Positions 33,669 through 43,310 of a stretch of 43,310 nucleotides of DNA are shown here, piece by piece. Numbering within the stretch: position 1 is the stretch's first letter; every line of letters starts with the position of its first letter. The notes under the pieces were generated by a model. It worked only from the letters and a program-made list of their open reading frames with translations. It had not been told where the DNA came from and made no database searches. A program made the position numbers and the translations under genes. Source of the stretch: Caldilineaceae bacterium SB0661_bin_34 (GTDB taxonomy: Bacteria; Chloroflexota; Anaerolineae; Caldilineales; Caldilineaceae); NCBI GenBank assembly GCA_009841145.1, contig VXMJ01000082.1:1-43310 (forward strand), given 5' to 3'.

Positions 33669-34805
33669 TCACTTGTAGGGGTCCGCGGCATCGCGCAGGC
33701 CGTCGCCGAGGAAGTTGAAGGCAACGAGCGTGATAACAAGGACAAGGCCGGGATAGAGTAGCCAAGGGTAGGAAATCACGACCTGGACCTGCTGGGCTTC
33801 CGTGAGCAGCGTGCCCCAGCTGACCAGCGGTGGACGAATGCCCAAATTCAGGAAACTGAGTGCGGTTTCGGCCAGGACCATGCCCGGTATGGCCAGGGTC
33901 ATGTTCACGATCAGGTAGCTCATGAAACCGGGCAGCATGTGGGTGCGGATGATCTTCATGTCCGTCTCGCCCGCGATGCGGGCCGCCAGCACGTAGTCCT
34001 CCTCGCGCAAACTGATGATCTTCCCCCGCACTACGCGTGCCAGTCCGCTCCAGGCCACCAGTGAAATAATGATCGTAACCAAAAAGTAGACCTGCAATTG
34101 GGGCATTTCCCGGGGGATGGCTGCTGCCAGCGCCATCCACAACGGAATTGTTGGTATGACCAACAGGAATTCCACGAGGCGCTGGATGATCGTGTCGGAC
34201 ACGCCTCCGAAGTAGCCGGAGATACCGCCGAAGAGGCAGCCCAGAACGAAGCTGATGGTAACCCCCACCAAGCCGATTGTGAGCGAGATGCGGGCTCCGT
34301 AGAAGATGCGCGAGAAGATGTCACGCCCCAGTTTGTCGGTGCCCAGGAGGAAAACGTAGCCCGGTTCCTCCACTCCCAGCAGGTGGCGGTCCGTCGTGAA
34401 CAGACCCCAGAACTTCACTTCGTCCCCGCGGTTAAGGAAGCGGAGGGGAAAGATCTGTTCCCGGTCCACCGCGAAATCCAAGGCGAACGTCTCCGGATTC
34501 CGCTCCTGCGTGTACCCGTAGACGAAAGGACGCAGCGTAAAGCCGTCCTCCGGATGCATGAATCTCAGGAGTTGGGGAGGCGCGTAGATGTAGTCGGAAT
34601 TGCGCCGGTGCAGGTCGTAGGGTGCGATGAACTCGCAGACCATGGCGCTGACATACATCACCATCAGGATGCAGCCGCCCACGATGGCCAGCCGGTGGCG
34701 CACAAACTTGCGCCACATCAGCTGGGCCTGGGAGGCCATGAAGAAGCGCTCCTGGGCGGTGGTCTCCCGGCGGGTCGCCGCCTGGGCCACGGTGGAGGCG
34801 GTCAT
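33669..34805 (-). CDS. oppC: Oligopeptide/dipeptide-type ABC importer permease (OppC/DppC-like)
   Basis: This 378-residue permease has a cytoplasmic N-terminus, a first membrane segment (AIVGGCILMVMYVSAMVCEFI), then an extended extracytoplasmic stretch (about 65-155) that is longer than in peptide OppC proteins. LLGTDKLGRDIFSRIFYGARISL marks the start of the conserved core, and the EAA-type loop EEDYVLAARIAGETDMKIIRTHMLP follows. It ends with NFLGDGLRDAADPY, the standard OppC tail. It starts 20 bases after the OppB-type stop. Confidence 0.93.
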   Translation of the reverse strand: MTASTVAQAATRRETTAQERFFMASQAQLMWRKFVRHRLAIVGGCILMVMYVSAMVCEFIAPYDLHRRNSDYIYAPPQLLRFMHPEDGFTLRPFVYGYTQERNPETFALDFAVDREQIFPLRFLNRGDEVKFWGLFTTDRHLLGVEEPGYVFLLGTDKLGRDIFSRIFYGARISLTIGLVGVTISFVLGCLFGGISGYFGGVSDTIIQRLVEFLLVIPTIPLWMALAAAIPREMPQLQVYFLVTIIISLVAWSGLARVVRGKIISLREEDYVLAARIAGETDMKIIRTHMLPGFMSYLIVNMTLAIPGMVLAETALSFLNLGIRPPLVSWGTLLTEAQQVQVVISYPWLLYPGLVLVITLVAFNFLGDGLRDAADPYK

Positions 34806-34825
34806 GGCATCGGACCTGTGCCGCG

Positions 34826-35812
34826 TCAGCGGTCCAGTCGGATTCGGGGATCCACCACCATCAGCAGCAGATCGGAGATGAAGGTGCCTACGATGGTCAG
34901 GATGCCCAGGAACATGACCAGCGTGCCCGCCAGGTACATGTCCTCGCTGAGCAGGGCCCGGTAGAGCAGGGGGCCGACGGTCGGCAGACTGAGCACAATG
35001 GCGACGATGGCACCGCCCGACACCAGGCCCGGCAGCACCCAGCCAATGGTGCTCACCATCGGATTAATGGCGACCCGTACCGGGTACTTGAAGAGCACTC
35101 GGCGCCGGGTCAGGCCCTTGGTGCGAGCCGTGATCACGTACTGCTTGCCCAGTTCGTCCAGCAGCACGCCGCGCATCACGCGGATCAGGCCGGCCGTCGA
35201 CCCAATCGCGATCACGATGACCGGCACCGGCAGGTGCTTGATCATGTCCACCACCCTGCCCCAGCTCCAAGGCTCATGGGCATACTCCTTGGAGAAGAGG
35301 CCGCCCACGCTCATGTCGAACTGGGTGTGGAAGAAGACCATGACCAGCAGGGCCAGCAGGAAGGGGGGTGTCGCCAGTCCCACGAAGCCCACGGCAGTGG
35401 CCGCGTAGTCCCCGATCGAATACTGGCGCGTGGCGGAATAGACGCCCACCGCAATGGAGAGGACGTAGACGAGGACCAAAGATGCCAGGTTGACCACGAG
35501 GGTCAACGCCATACGGTCCCCGATGATTTCAATGACCGGTCGGTTCCACTGCAGCGAGGTGCCGAAGCGGCCTTGGAAGATGCCCCCGAACCAGCGCAGG
35601 AACTGGACGTACATCGGCCGGTCCAGGCCGTATTGGCGCTTGAGCGACTCGATTTCGGACTGGTCCACTTTCTCCCCGCTGGCTTCCAGGCGGGTGATGT
35701 ACATGGTCAGGTAGTCGCCGGGCGGCAGCTGGATGATCACGAACGTGGTCACGCTCAGCAGCAAAAGCAGCAGGATCATGTAGAGAAAGCGCTGCAGCGA
35801 GTAGGCGATCAC
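34826..35812 (-). CDS. oppB: Oligopeptide/dipeptide-type ABC importer permease (OppB/DppB-like)
   Basis: From GTG 35812 the protein is 328 residues, starting VIAYSLQRFLYMILLLLLLSV, the typical OppB first helix. The frame stays open to 35866, but that region contains a strong hairpin and its extra residues are unlike OppB. Family landmarks are YGLDRPMYVQFLRWFGGIFQGRFGTS and the EAA loop GKQYVITARTKGLTRRRVLFKYPVR. The tail LLLMVVDPRIRLD is also standard. It forms the membrane pore with the OppC-type protein. Confidence 0.92.
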   Translation of the reverse strand: MIAYSLQRFLYMILLLLLLSVTTFVIIQLPPGDYLTMYITRLEASGEKVDQSEIESLKRQYGLDRPMYVQFLRWFGGIFQGRFGTSLQWNRPVIEIIGDRMALTLVVNLASLVLVYVLSIAVGVYSATRQYSIGDYAATAVGFVGLATPPFLLALLVMVFFHTQFDMSVGGLFSKEYAHEPWSWGRVVDMIKHLPVPVIVIAIGSTAGLIRVMRGVLLDELGKQYVITARTKGLTRRRVLFKYPVRVAINPMVSTIGWVLPGLVSGGAIVAIVLSLPTVGPLLYRALLSEDMYLAGTLVMFLGILTIVGTFISDLLLMVVDPRIRLDR

Positions 35813-35847
35813 TGGGCTGGTCCCGGTGGCTGGCTGCCAGATCAAGA

Positions 35848-35874
35848 GGCCGGGGGCGCCGCGCACCCCCGGCC
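35848..35874 (-). terminator. Strong intercistronic hairpin after the oppA-type gene
   Basis: ggccggggg (35848-35856) and cccccggcc (35866-35874) form a perfect 9-bp GC stem with a 9-base loop. It lies between the binding-protein stop (35899) and the OppB-type GTG (35812). No T-run follows on the minus strand. As at 16193-16224, it probably acts as a partial terminator or mRNA stabiliser that raises binding-protein output. Confidence 0.65.
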
Positions 35875-35898
35875 AGCTTCAGGGTCCGTTGTGCGGAC

Positions 35899-37998
35899 CT
35901 ATTTCCAGTAAAACTGCTCGGACAGCTCCATCAAGGAGATGTGGTAGTACTCGCGCTCCTCGGCAACGGAGATGTTGCCCAGGCCCTGGTTGTAGACAAA
36001 CGGCTGGGGCGCGCTGGCCACTGTGCCGATGTTCCAGACGTTTTCCTTGTGGTTCTCGAAGATCTCGATGCCGAGTCGCACCTGCTCCTCGTTCGTGGTG
36101 GCAGTTTGCAGTTCCCAGAAGAGTTCGACCAGCTCGACCGCCTCGGGGATCTGCGGCTCGGTGCCATCGGCACCTTGGGCGTTGTACCAGGTCCACCAAG
36201 ACGGAGTCATGAGGAAGCTGCTCACGAAGACGGCATCTGCGGGTGACAGGCCGTTGGCCCACCAGATGGTGCCCACCGTCTCGTTGGCGCCGCGCTTCTG
36301 CCAGTAGAACTGGCCGTTGACCTGCTCCACCTTGGTGTCCACGCCGATCTCCACCCAGAACTCGCGGATCAGTTCGCCGCCCGGCGTAGCCGGCGGAGTC
36401 ACGTCGTAGTAGTCGACGGGCAGAATCAGCCGTTCGCCGTCGGGCCGCAGCCGGTATTCGTTGTTGTCGTCCCATTCCAGGCCCATCTCGTCCAGCAACG
36501 CGTTGGCCGCATCCACGTCGTATTGGGCATAGGCGTCGCGGAACTCATCCTTGTACCAGGGGCTCCCCGCCACCGGGGCGAAGGCGCTGGGCACACCGAA
36601 GTCGAGGAAGATGGATTTCTTGACCTCTTCGCGGTCGACAGCCAGCGACAGGGCCTGCCGGAAGCGCTTGTCACGGATGATCTCGCCCAGCACGGGGTCG
36701 GCCGGGTCGAAGTTGAAGGGGAAGATCAGGAGCTGGTCCTGCCAGGCCGGCAAGGCCAGCAGGTGGTAGTTTCCGGCTTCCTGGTTCTGCGAGAACATGG
36801 GGTAGTCCGAGAGCCGGATGAACTGGCCCTGGATATCGGTTTCGCCCGCGATGATCTTCAGGTTTTCGACCTCGAGGTCCGTCACCAGCGCGCGGGAGAT
36901 GGTGTCGATATAGGGCAGGTGGTTGCCAGCCGGATCGACCTTGTAGTAGTAGGGATTGCGCGACATGATGAATTCGCCCTGCTGGGGCTCGCTGTCCCAG
37001 ACGTAGGGCTGCAGCACCGGGGTGTTGCGGAAGTCGGGCGTGCGCCGCGAGTAGGAGCCGCCGGTGATGTTGGTCTGGATGCTGCCGAACCAGCGGCCCC
37101 AGTCCCCCTCTTCCACATACTCGTCCTTCTCCATCAGCGGCATCAGGTCCGCGATGTCGGTGTAATCCTTGTGGTATTCCTTGAAGTAGTGGGCGGGGCG
37201 CAGATGGCTGGACCAGGCCCAGTTCACCATCTGGGGCAGGTAGAAGCCGTTGGGCTCGGCGAAGGTGAACCGCACGCTGCGTCCATCCAGCACCTCGAAC
37301 ACCGTCGGCTGCCCCCGGTACTGGAGCCAGGAGGGTTCGTTCGGGGTCACCTCCTCGTTGCGCAGCACGTCCTCGATATAGAAGCGGATATCCTCGGTCG
37401 TCACCGCGGCGCCGTCGGACCACTTCAGGCCGTCCCGCAGCGTGAACTCGAAGACCGTGCTGTCGTCGTTCTTGCTCCAGGCTTCATAGACGCCGGGCGT
37501 GATTTCGCCGCCCATCCACTTGTAGCGCGCCACACCCTTTTGAGGGCGCAGCTGCAGCAGGTTGGTTTCGTTCAGGTGGCGAATGTAATGGTCGTAGTCA
37601 ATCGTGTACTCGACCCAGTGCAGGTTTCCGCCGTAGGTGCCGATTTCCTCAAGTGGAATCAGCACGACCGGGTTGGTCGGAACCCGTTCATCCACAGGCG
37701 GCAGCGAGCCGGCGGCCACCATTTCGGCCATCATCGGCGACTCGTTGAATTCGTCCAGCGTGACGCCGTATTCGGCTTCGAAGTCCGCAAGATTGAAGTC
37801 GCGGCCCGAGTTCGGATCATTGATGTAAGTGCCCATGGCCATGCCGTCGTCCGCGGCCTCGGCCGCTTCCGGCGCAGGCGCGGCATCCGCATCCTCCGCC
37901 TCGGCATCGGGCTGGCCGCCGCAGGCGGCCAGGACCAGGCACAACGCCAACATTGCCAACAGCAATCTCAGTTGTGGCCATCGTGTAGCTGGAGACAT
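35899..37998 (-). CDS. oppA: Solute-binding lipoprotein of an Opp/Dpp-type importer (SBP family 5)
   Basis: From ATG 37998 (AGGTGA upstream) the protein is 699 residues. The signal peptide [18 protein letters not shown] has lipobox cysteine C26, followed by an Ala/Glu/Asp-rich linker. Family-5 landmarks are [37 protein letters not shown] and VVDYYDV-like late strands. At about 700 residues it is larger than peptide OppA (about 540), and the Trp/Tyr-rich binding regions resemble proteins that bind oligosaccharides in this family. The co-transcribed glycosidase supports a sugar ligand. The frame is open upstream to 38652 but that part runs antisense to the Gfo/Idh gene. Confidence 0.92.
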   Translation of the reverse strand: MSPATRWPQLRLLLAMLALCLVLAACGGQPDAEAEDADAAPAPEAAEAADDGMAMGTYINDPNSGRDFNLADFEAEYGVTLDEFNESPMMAEMVAAGSLPPVDERVPTNPVVLIPLEEIGTYGGNLHWVEYTIDYDHYIRHLNETNLLQLRPQKGVARYKWMGGEITPGVYEAWSKNDDSTVFEFTLRDGLKWSDGAAVTTEDIRFYIEDVLRNEEVTPNEPSWLQYRGQPTVFEVLDGRSVRFTFAEPNGFYLPQMVNWAWSSHLRPAHYFKEYHKDYTDIADLMPLMEKDEYVEEGDWGRWFGSIQTNITGGSYSRRTPDFRNTPVLQPYVWDSEPQQGEFIMSRNPYYYKVDPAGNHLPYIDTISRALVTDLEVENLKIIAGETDIQGQFIRLSDYPMFSQNQEAGNYHLLALPAWQDQLLIFPFNFDPADPVLGEIIRDKRFRQALSLAVDREEVKKSIFLDFGVPSAFAPVAGSPWYKDEFRDAYAQYDVDAANALLDEMGLEWDDNNEYRLRPDGERLILPVDYYDVTPPATPGGELIREFWVEIGVDTKVEQVNGQFYWQKRGANETVGTIWWANGLSPADAVFVSSFLMTPSWWTWYNAQGADGTEPQIPEAVELVELFWELQTATTNEEQVRLGIEIFENHKENVWNIGTVASAPQPFVYNQGLGNISVAEEREYYHISLMELSEQFYWK

Positions 37999-38114
37999 GA
38001 ACGTCACCTCGTCTGTATGTTTTTGAAGGGGGCCGTAATCGTAGCACGGGGCGGGAACATCCCGACATGGGCAAATTCGAGTTTGGACCGGGCTTCCGAC
38101 ATCCTGCGCCGCGT

Positions 38115-38145
38115 TTGCGGACGGAGGGCAAAACGGGGGCATAAT
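38115..38145 (+). promoter_or_regulatory. Candidate sigma70-type promoter of the divergent Gfo/Idh gene
   Basis: TTGCGG (38115-38120) and CATAAT (38140-38145) are separated by 19 bases, somewhat long, and lie about 50 bases before ATG 38194. A 5-bp palindrome (cggga-aca-tcccg, 38052-38064) between the two divergent genes could be an operator. Confidence 0.3.
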
Positions 38146-38193
38146 CGGCCGCGGCGAGCTTACAGCAAGGGCACAAGACCGAAGGGGCGAGAC

Positions 38194-39309
38194 ATGGGCA
38201 ACGGAACCGCCGAGCGGGTGCGCGTGGGGGTGATTGGCTGCGGCCAGATCGGAAAGCAGCACATCGCGCACCATGCCGGCAACGACAATGTGGAGTTGGT
38301 GGCCCTGGCCGACATTGCCGAGGGCGAACTGGAACGGGTGGCGGACCAGCACGGGGTACCGCACCGGTACACCTCCTTCCGGGACCTGCTGGCCCGCGAC
38401 GACATTGCCGCAGTGGATGTATGCCTGCACAACAACTTCCACATGCCGGCGACCGTGGCGGCGCTGGAGGCCGGCAAGCATGTCTTCTGCGAGAAACCGA
38501 TGGCCGGCAGTTGGACGGACGCCAACACGATGCGGACGGCCGCCCGCGATCTGGGACTTGAACTGGGCATTCAGAACCGGCTCTACTTCACGGCGGAGAC
38601 CAAGGCCGCCCGCAGGCTTCTGGACGAGGGGCAGCTGGGCAACGTCTACCATGGCCGGTCCACCGGTTTCCGGCGCATGGGCCGGCCCTACGTGGACGGC
38701 TACGGATCGCCCACCTTCGTGCAGAAGCGCAACTCAGGCGGGGGCGCGCTCTACGACATGGGGGTCTACCACATCTGCCGACTGCTGTACCTCATGGACA
38801 ATCCGGATCCGCTGCGCATCGCGGGCCAGACCTACCAGAAGCTGCCCATGGATGAGCAGCGGCGGCAGGAAAGCGGCTACGACGTCGAGGAACTGGCCGT
38901 GGGTATGGTGCGTTTTGCCGACGGCGTGACCCTGGAGATCACGGAAGCCTGGGCCATGCATCTGGACGGGTTGGAGGGTGCCTATGTACTGGGTGACCAG
39001 GGCGGTGTGCGGCTCGAACCCTTCGGCTGGTACCACAGCCACGGCGATCTGGCCGTGGACAGCACGCCGGACCTCCAGATCGAGGCCTTCCGGCAGCGGT
39101 TCGTGCACCAAGTCGGAGATGTGTATGCCGATCCCCAGTTCCACTGGATTGCCGGTTTGCAGGGCCGCGTGGATCTGCTGCCGACCGCGGACATCGCGCT
39201 CAACTGCATGTTGATTTCCGAGGGGATCTACCTGTCCTCCCGCCTGGAACGCGAGGTGACGGCGGAGGAGGTCAAGGCGGCGTCGGTATCGACCGCCGTA
39301 TCAATCTGA
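38194..39309 (+). CDS. Gfo/Idh/MocA family NAD(P)-dependent oxidoreductase
   Basis: This 371-residue protein starts with [21 protein letters not shown] (GxGxxGxxH). It has the catalytic-lysine motif [10 protein letters not shown] near residue 106 and [20 protein letters not shown] with the active-site Asp/His pair. The start at 38194 has GAAGGGGCGA upstream. The gene is divergent from the Opp-type importer operon, so it probably oxidises a sugar released by that system. Its stop codon lies at the beginning of an imperfect repeat (39302-39376) that recurs 500 bases downstream. Confidence 0.92.
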   Translation: MGNGTAERVRVGVIGCGQIGKQHIAHHAGNDNVELVALADIAEGELERVADQHGVPHRYTSFRDLLARDDIAAVDVCLHNNFHMPATVAALEAGKHVFCEKPMAGSWTDANTMRTAARDLGLELGIQNRLYFTAETKAARRLLDEGQLGNVYHGRSTGFRRMGRPYVDGYGSPTFVQKRNSGGGALYDMGVYHICRLLYLMDNPDPLRIAGQTYQKLPMDEQRRQESGYDVEELAVGMVRFADGVTLEITEAWAMHLDGLEGAYVLGDQGGVRLEPFGWYHSHGDLAVDSTPDLQIEAFRQRFVHQVGDVYADPQFHWIAGLQGRVDLLPTADIALNCMLISEGIYLSSRLEREVTAEEVKAASVSTAVSI

Positions 39310-39376
39310 ACGTCGGCACCGGCCTCATTGGGAAACCCGGGTCATCGGCGACCCGGAGCCGCCCTGCAGGAAGTCG
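39302..39376. repeat. Imperfect direct repeat, copy 1
   Basis: This 75-base segment aligns with 39803-39876 at roughly three quarters identity with a single one-base gap. Shared blocks are caatctga at the start, gggaa, gacccgga and gcaggaagtcg at the end. This copy covers the Gfo/Idh stop codon and contains a 7-bp hairpin (ccgggtc 39337-39343 with gacccgg 39350-39356). Confidence 0.7.
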
Positions 39377-39393
39377 CAGGAAGGGTGGGGAAT

Positions 39394-39693
39394 ATGGGAC
39401 AAACACAGATGGGGCCGTGGGAGCCGGCAGAGCACCTTGAGACCACGGAGGACATGGTGGCCTATCTGAATGTCGCCTTGGAAGAGGGCGACCTGAGCCT
39501 GATCATGGCCGTGCTGGAGGACATCGCCCGCGCCCGGAAAATGGGAGCGGTGGCGCAGGAGACAGGATTGGAGAAGGAGAGTCTTTACGAGTCGCTGTCC
39601 CCAAACGGCAACCCTGAATTCGCCACTGTGCTGAAGGTGGTGGGCACCTTGGGGCTTCGGCTTCAGGTGACCGCCGTCCCGTCGGACAGCTAG
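39394..39693 (+). CDS. Addiction-module antitoxin, HI1420/HigA-like, without a toxin partner
   Basis: From ATG 39394, preceded by a G-rich ribosome binding site, the protein is 99 residues. The pattern EDMVAYLNVALEEGDLSLIMAVLEDIARARKMGAVAQETGL, then ESLYESLSPNGNPEFATVLKVVGTLGLRLQV is that of putative addiction-module antidote proteins of the HI1420 type, with a helix-turn-helix in the second half. The toxin gene (HI1419/RelE-like) normally lies directly upstream, but here the upstream gene is a Gfo/Idh enzyme and the downstream one is a dehydratase. It may be an orphan antitoxin or act as a simple DNA-binding regulator. A terminator-like structure follows. Confidence 0.85.
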   Translation: MGQTQMGPWEPAEHLETTEDMVAYLNVALEEGDLSLIMAVLEDIARARKMGAVAQETGLEKESLYESLSPNGNPEFATVLKVVGTLGLRLQVTAVPSDS

Positions 39694-39737
39694 GGAGGCA
39701 GTAACAGCCCCGGCCTCCCTTTCAGGGCCGTTTTCTC
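39692..39737 (+). terminator. Probable rho-independent terminator after the antitoxin gene
   Basis: Two alternative hairpins overlap here: agggaggc (39692-39699) with gcctccct (39713-39720), and cggcc (39711-39715) with ggccg (39726-39730). The second is followed directly by ttttctc. It begins at the stop codon of the antitoxin gene. Confidence 0.55.
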
Positions 39738-39825
39738 ATGCGAAGTTTTTCCTGCTTCACCGGCAAGCAGGAACATGTCGTTGTCCGTGTTGACCGCGGT
39801 CCCAATCTGAGCACCGGCGGTGGGT

Positions 39826-41544
<1,719 letters not shown>

Positions 41545-41706
41545 GAGGTACCCCGGACGGTGGCGTTTGAACAGCAGGTGAATCGTAAATCACCGATGCT
41601 GAAACGCTGCGGGACAGCCCGGCAGCGCATTGGGCATTCGCGGTGGCGGTGCCCCGGTACCTCCGAATGTAAGATCGACATCTAATCGCAAAGGAATGCA
41701 AGTGCC

Positions 41707-43095
41707 ATGGAATCGTCACGCGCCGCCTATCTGGAATCCAACCAATCCCGTTTCCTTGAGGAACTGTGCGAGTTCGTGTCCATCCCCAGCGTGTCCGCTC
41801 TGCCGAAGCATGCCGGGGACGTGGAGACCGCGGCCGACTGGCTGGCCTCCAGGGTGGAAGGCGCCGGTTTCGAAAACGTGGTTCGGTTGCCGACCGGCGG
41901 TACGCCGGTGGTGTATGGCGACTGGTTGCACGCACCCGGCCGGCCGACTGTCCTTCTGTACGGGCACTACGATGTCCAGCCGGCCGATCCCGTCGAATCC
42001 TGGGATTCCCCGCCGTTTGCCCCGGAGGTCAGGGATGGACGCCTCTATGGACGCGGGGCGTCCGACAACAAGGGCAACCTGCTGGCCGCCCTGATCGGCC
42101 TTGAGGCCGTGTTGCAGGTCGACGGATCCCTGCCGGTCAACGTCAAGCTGTTCCTAGAGGGTGAGGAGGAGATCGGCAGCCCCTTTTCGCTGGGTCTGCT
42201 GACCACTGACAAGGAACGGCTGGCCGCGGACATCTGTGTCAACGCGGACGGAATTCAGTACGGGGTGGGCAAACCCACAATCCTTGGCTCCTTCCGTGGC
42301 ATGACCGGGATAGAAGTCACGGTGCGGGGGCCGTCGTCCGATGTCCACTCGGGGATTTTCGGCGGTACCATCCACAATCCCCTACACGCCATGGCCCGGC
42401 TGGTGGCTTCGTTCCACGATGCCGACGGCCGGATTGCGGTACAGGGCTTCTACGACGATGTGGTTCCCGTCGGCAAGGAGGACCGGGAACGCCTGGGGCG
42501 CGCGCCCTTTGACGAGCAGGAATACATCGCGGGGTTGGATGTGGATGCCGTGTTCGGCGAGGCCGGATACACCACCAACGAGCGGGCTTGGCGACGGCCA
42601 ACCCTGGAACTGAACGGCCTGTGGGGCGGATTCCAGGGCGAGGGGTCGAAAACCATCGTGCCGTCGGAGGCCCATGCCAAGGTGTCCTGCCGCCTCGTGG
42701 CCAATCAGGATCCGGGTCGGATTCAGGAGCTGTTGGAGGCGCATGTCGCAAAGCACGCGCCGCCTGGCGTGCGGGTTTCCGTCACACGCAAGCGCGGCTT
42801 GGCCAATCCCTATCTGTTGCCTCTGGACCATCCTGGCGTCGCGGCCATGGCGGACAGCTACCGGGAGATCTACGACCAGGACCCCTTCTATATCGGCAGC
42901 GGCGGCACCATTCCCGTCACAGCGGCGATGCTGGAGGAACTGGGGATCTATTCTTTGGTGTTTGGCTTCTGCACGCGCGACGAGCAAATCCACGCGCCCA
43001 ACGAGTTCTTTAGGCTGTCCAGCTTTGCGACTGCGCAGAAGGCGTTCGGAATCCTCATCCACAAACTGGCCGAGATTGAATTCCGGAAGTCCTGA
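41707..43095 (+). CDS. M20-family metallopeptidase (dipeptidase-like)
   Basis: This 462-residue protein has all metal-site motifs of the M20 family: YGHYDVQP (His, Asp), RGASDNKG (bridging Asp), EGEEEIGS (catalytic Glu and ligand Glu), VNADG and the late HAPNEFF (His). The middle part (about 200-320), with RGPSSDVHSGIFGG, is the dimerisation lid domain. It is of the CNDP/DUG1-like dipeptidase type and has no signal peptide. It likely hydrolyses dipeptides or acyl-amino acids in the cytoplasm. It is transcribed divergently from the dehydratase gene with a 162-base gap. Confidence 0.92.
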   Translation: MESSRAAYLESNQSRFLEELCEFVSIPSVSALPKHAGDVETAADWLASRVEGAGFENVVRLPTGGTPVVYGDWLHAPGRPTVLLYGHYDVQPADPVESWDSPPFAPEVRDGRLYGRGASDNKGNLLAALIGLEAVLQVDGSLPVNVKLFLEGEEEIGSPFSLGLLTTDKERLAADICVNADGIQYGVGKPTILGSFRGMTGIEVTVRGPSSDVHSGIFGGTIHNPLHAMARLVASFHDADGRIAVQGFYDDVVPVGKEDRERLGRAPFDEQEYIAGLDVDAVFGEAGYTTNERAWRRPTLELNGLWGGFQGEGSKTIVPSEAHAKVSCRLVANQDPGRIQELLEAHVAKHAPPGVRVSVTRKRGLANPYLLPLDHPGVAAMADSYREIYDQDPFYIGSGGTIPVTAAMLEELGIYSLVFGFCTRDEQIHAPNEFFRLSSFATAQKAFGILIHKLAEIEFRKS

Positions 43096-43192
43096 CAAGG
43101 TCAAAATGCGGGAGTTTATCGATTGCGGCTTTATCCGTGACGCGGCAACATGTTGGATCCGATATACTCAGAACAACTGAAAAACGCGGCCG

Positions 43193-43310
43193 GTGAGGAT
43201 AGGTCTACTTGGCAACGGAGGAATCCCTGTTGCCCCTACCCATAACGCAACCTATCAGGCTGCTGAAGAATGGGTTTTGGATGCCATGGGCACCCCCAAA
43301 GGTACGCGGA
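43193..43310 (+). CDS. Start of an unrecognised ORF, cut by the window end
   Basis: A frame opens at GTG 43193 after an in-frame TGA at 43178-43180 and stays open for 39 codons to the window edge. The start reads VRIGLLGNGGIPVAPTHN, then TYQAAEEWVLDAM. No strong ribosome binding site is seen. I cannot assign a family from so short a piece. The 97 bases between the peptidase gene and this start hold nothing I can name. Confidence 0.35.
   Translation, partial: MRIGLLGNGGIPVAPTHNATYQAAEEWVLDAMGTPKGTR

Noticed and set aside
36523..38193. Plus-strand extension of the Gfo/Idh frame back to 36523.
   Set aside because: It is antisense to the solute-binding lipoprotein. The oxidoreductase fold starts at 38194 after a ribosome binding site.

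Overview
The window is GC-rich bacterial DNA with densely packed genes. It is dominated by ABC importers, Gfo/Idh/MocA oxidoreductases, xylose-isomerase-like TIM barrels, a phytanoyl-CoA-type dioxygenase, a sugar-acid dehydratase and unusual glycosidases. This mix, a DUF5671-like membrane protein and the acidic linker of the large solute-binding lipoprotein suggest a Chloroflexota (Anaerolineae/Caldilineae-type) heterotroph. That placement is inference: there is no rRNA or other marker gene in the window.

Layout. (1) Positions 1-1879 are mobile DNA. The first part is the 5' end of an IS200/IS605-type tnpB (minus strand, cut by the window edge) with its end hairpin. Next is a complete ISAs1-family element (621-1869) with perfect 18-bp inverted repeats and a 10-bp target duplication, whose transposase is interrupted by one amber codon. 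(2) Positions 1876-8697 are all on the minus strand: a nitrilase-fold protein lacking the catalytic cysteine, a large DUF5671-like membrane protein, a small anchored protein, and an ABC-2 exporter (ATPase plus two permeases). The ISAs1 element landed exactly at the stop codon of the last permease. (3) Positions 8926-11064 (plus strand) hold a sugar isomerase-like protein, a DUF308/HdeD-like membrane protein and a P-loop kinase of the uridine kinase type. (4) Positions 11311-18362 (minus strand) form a seven-gene sugar cassette: dioxygenase, sugar-binding lipoprotein, two permeases, two Gfo/Idh/MocA dehydrogenases and an isomerase-like protein. It has no ATPase of its own. (5) Positions 18552-24017 (plus strand) hold an SH3-like lipoprotein, decayed transposase sequence, a glycosidase-like TIM barrel, a truncated and frameshifted MalG-type permease, a zinc-less alcohol dehydrogenase-like protein and a FAD oxidoreductase. 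(6) Positions 24280-28325 are a defence island: a BsuBI/PstI-type restriction-modification pair facing a lower-GC GIY-YIG (T5orf172-like) gene. (7) Positions 28452-37998 (minus strand) are a large operon: oligopeptide-type importer (oppA, B, C, D, F), a small membrane protein, a DUF5703/GH95-like glycosidase and a 54-residue membrane protein. A Gfo/Idh/MocA gene diverges from it at 38194. (8) Positions 39302-43310 hold a solitary HI1420/HigA-type antitoxin between two copies of a roughly 75-bp imperfect repeat, an IlvD/EDD-family sugar-acid dehydratase, an M20 peptidase and the start of an unrecognised ORF.

Taken together, most of the window looks like scavenging of sugars and oligosaccharides. 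Import is followed by oxidation or isomerisation by Gfo/Idh and TIM-barrel enzymes and by dehydration of sugar acids. IS elements, decayed genes and a restriction cassette interrupt it. Each of the two solute-binding protein genes is followed by a strong GC-rich hairpin before its permease gene, probably to raise binding-protein expression over that of the membrane subunits.
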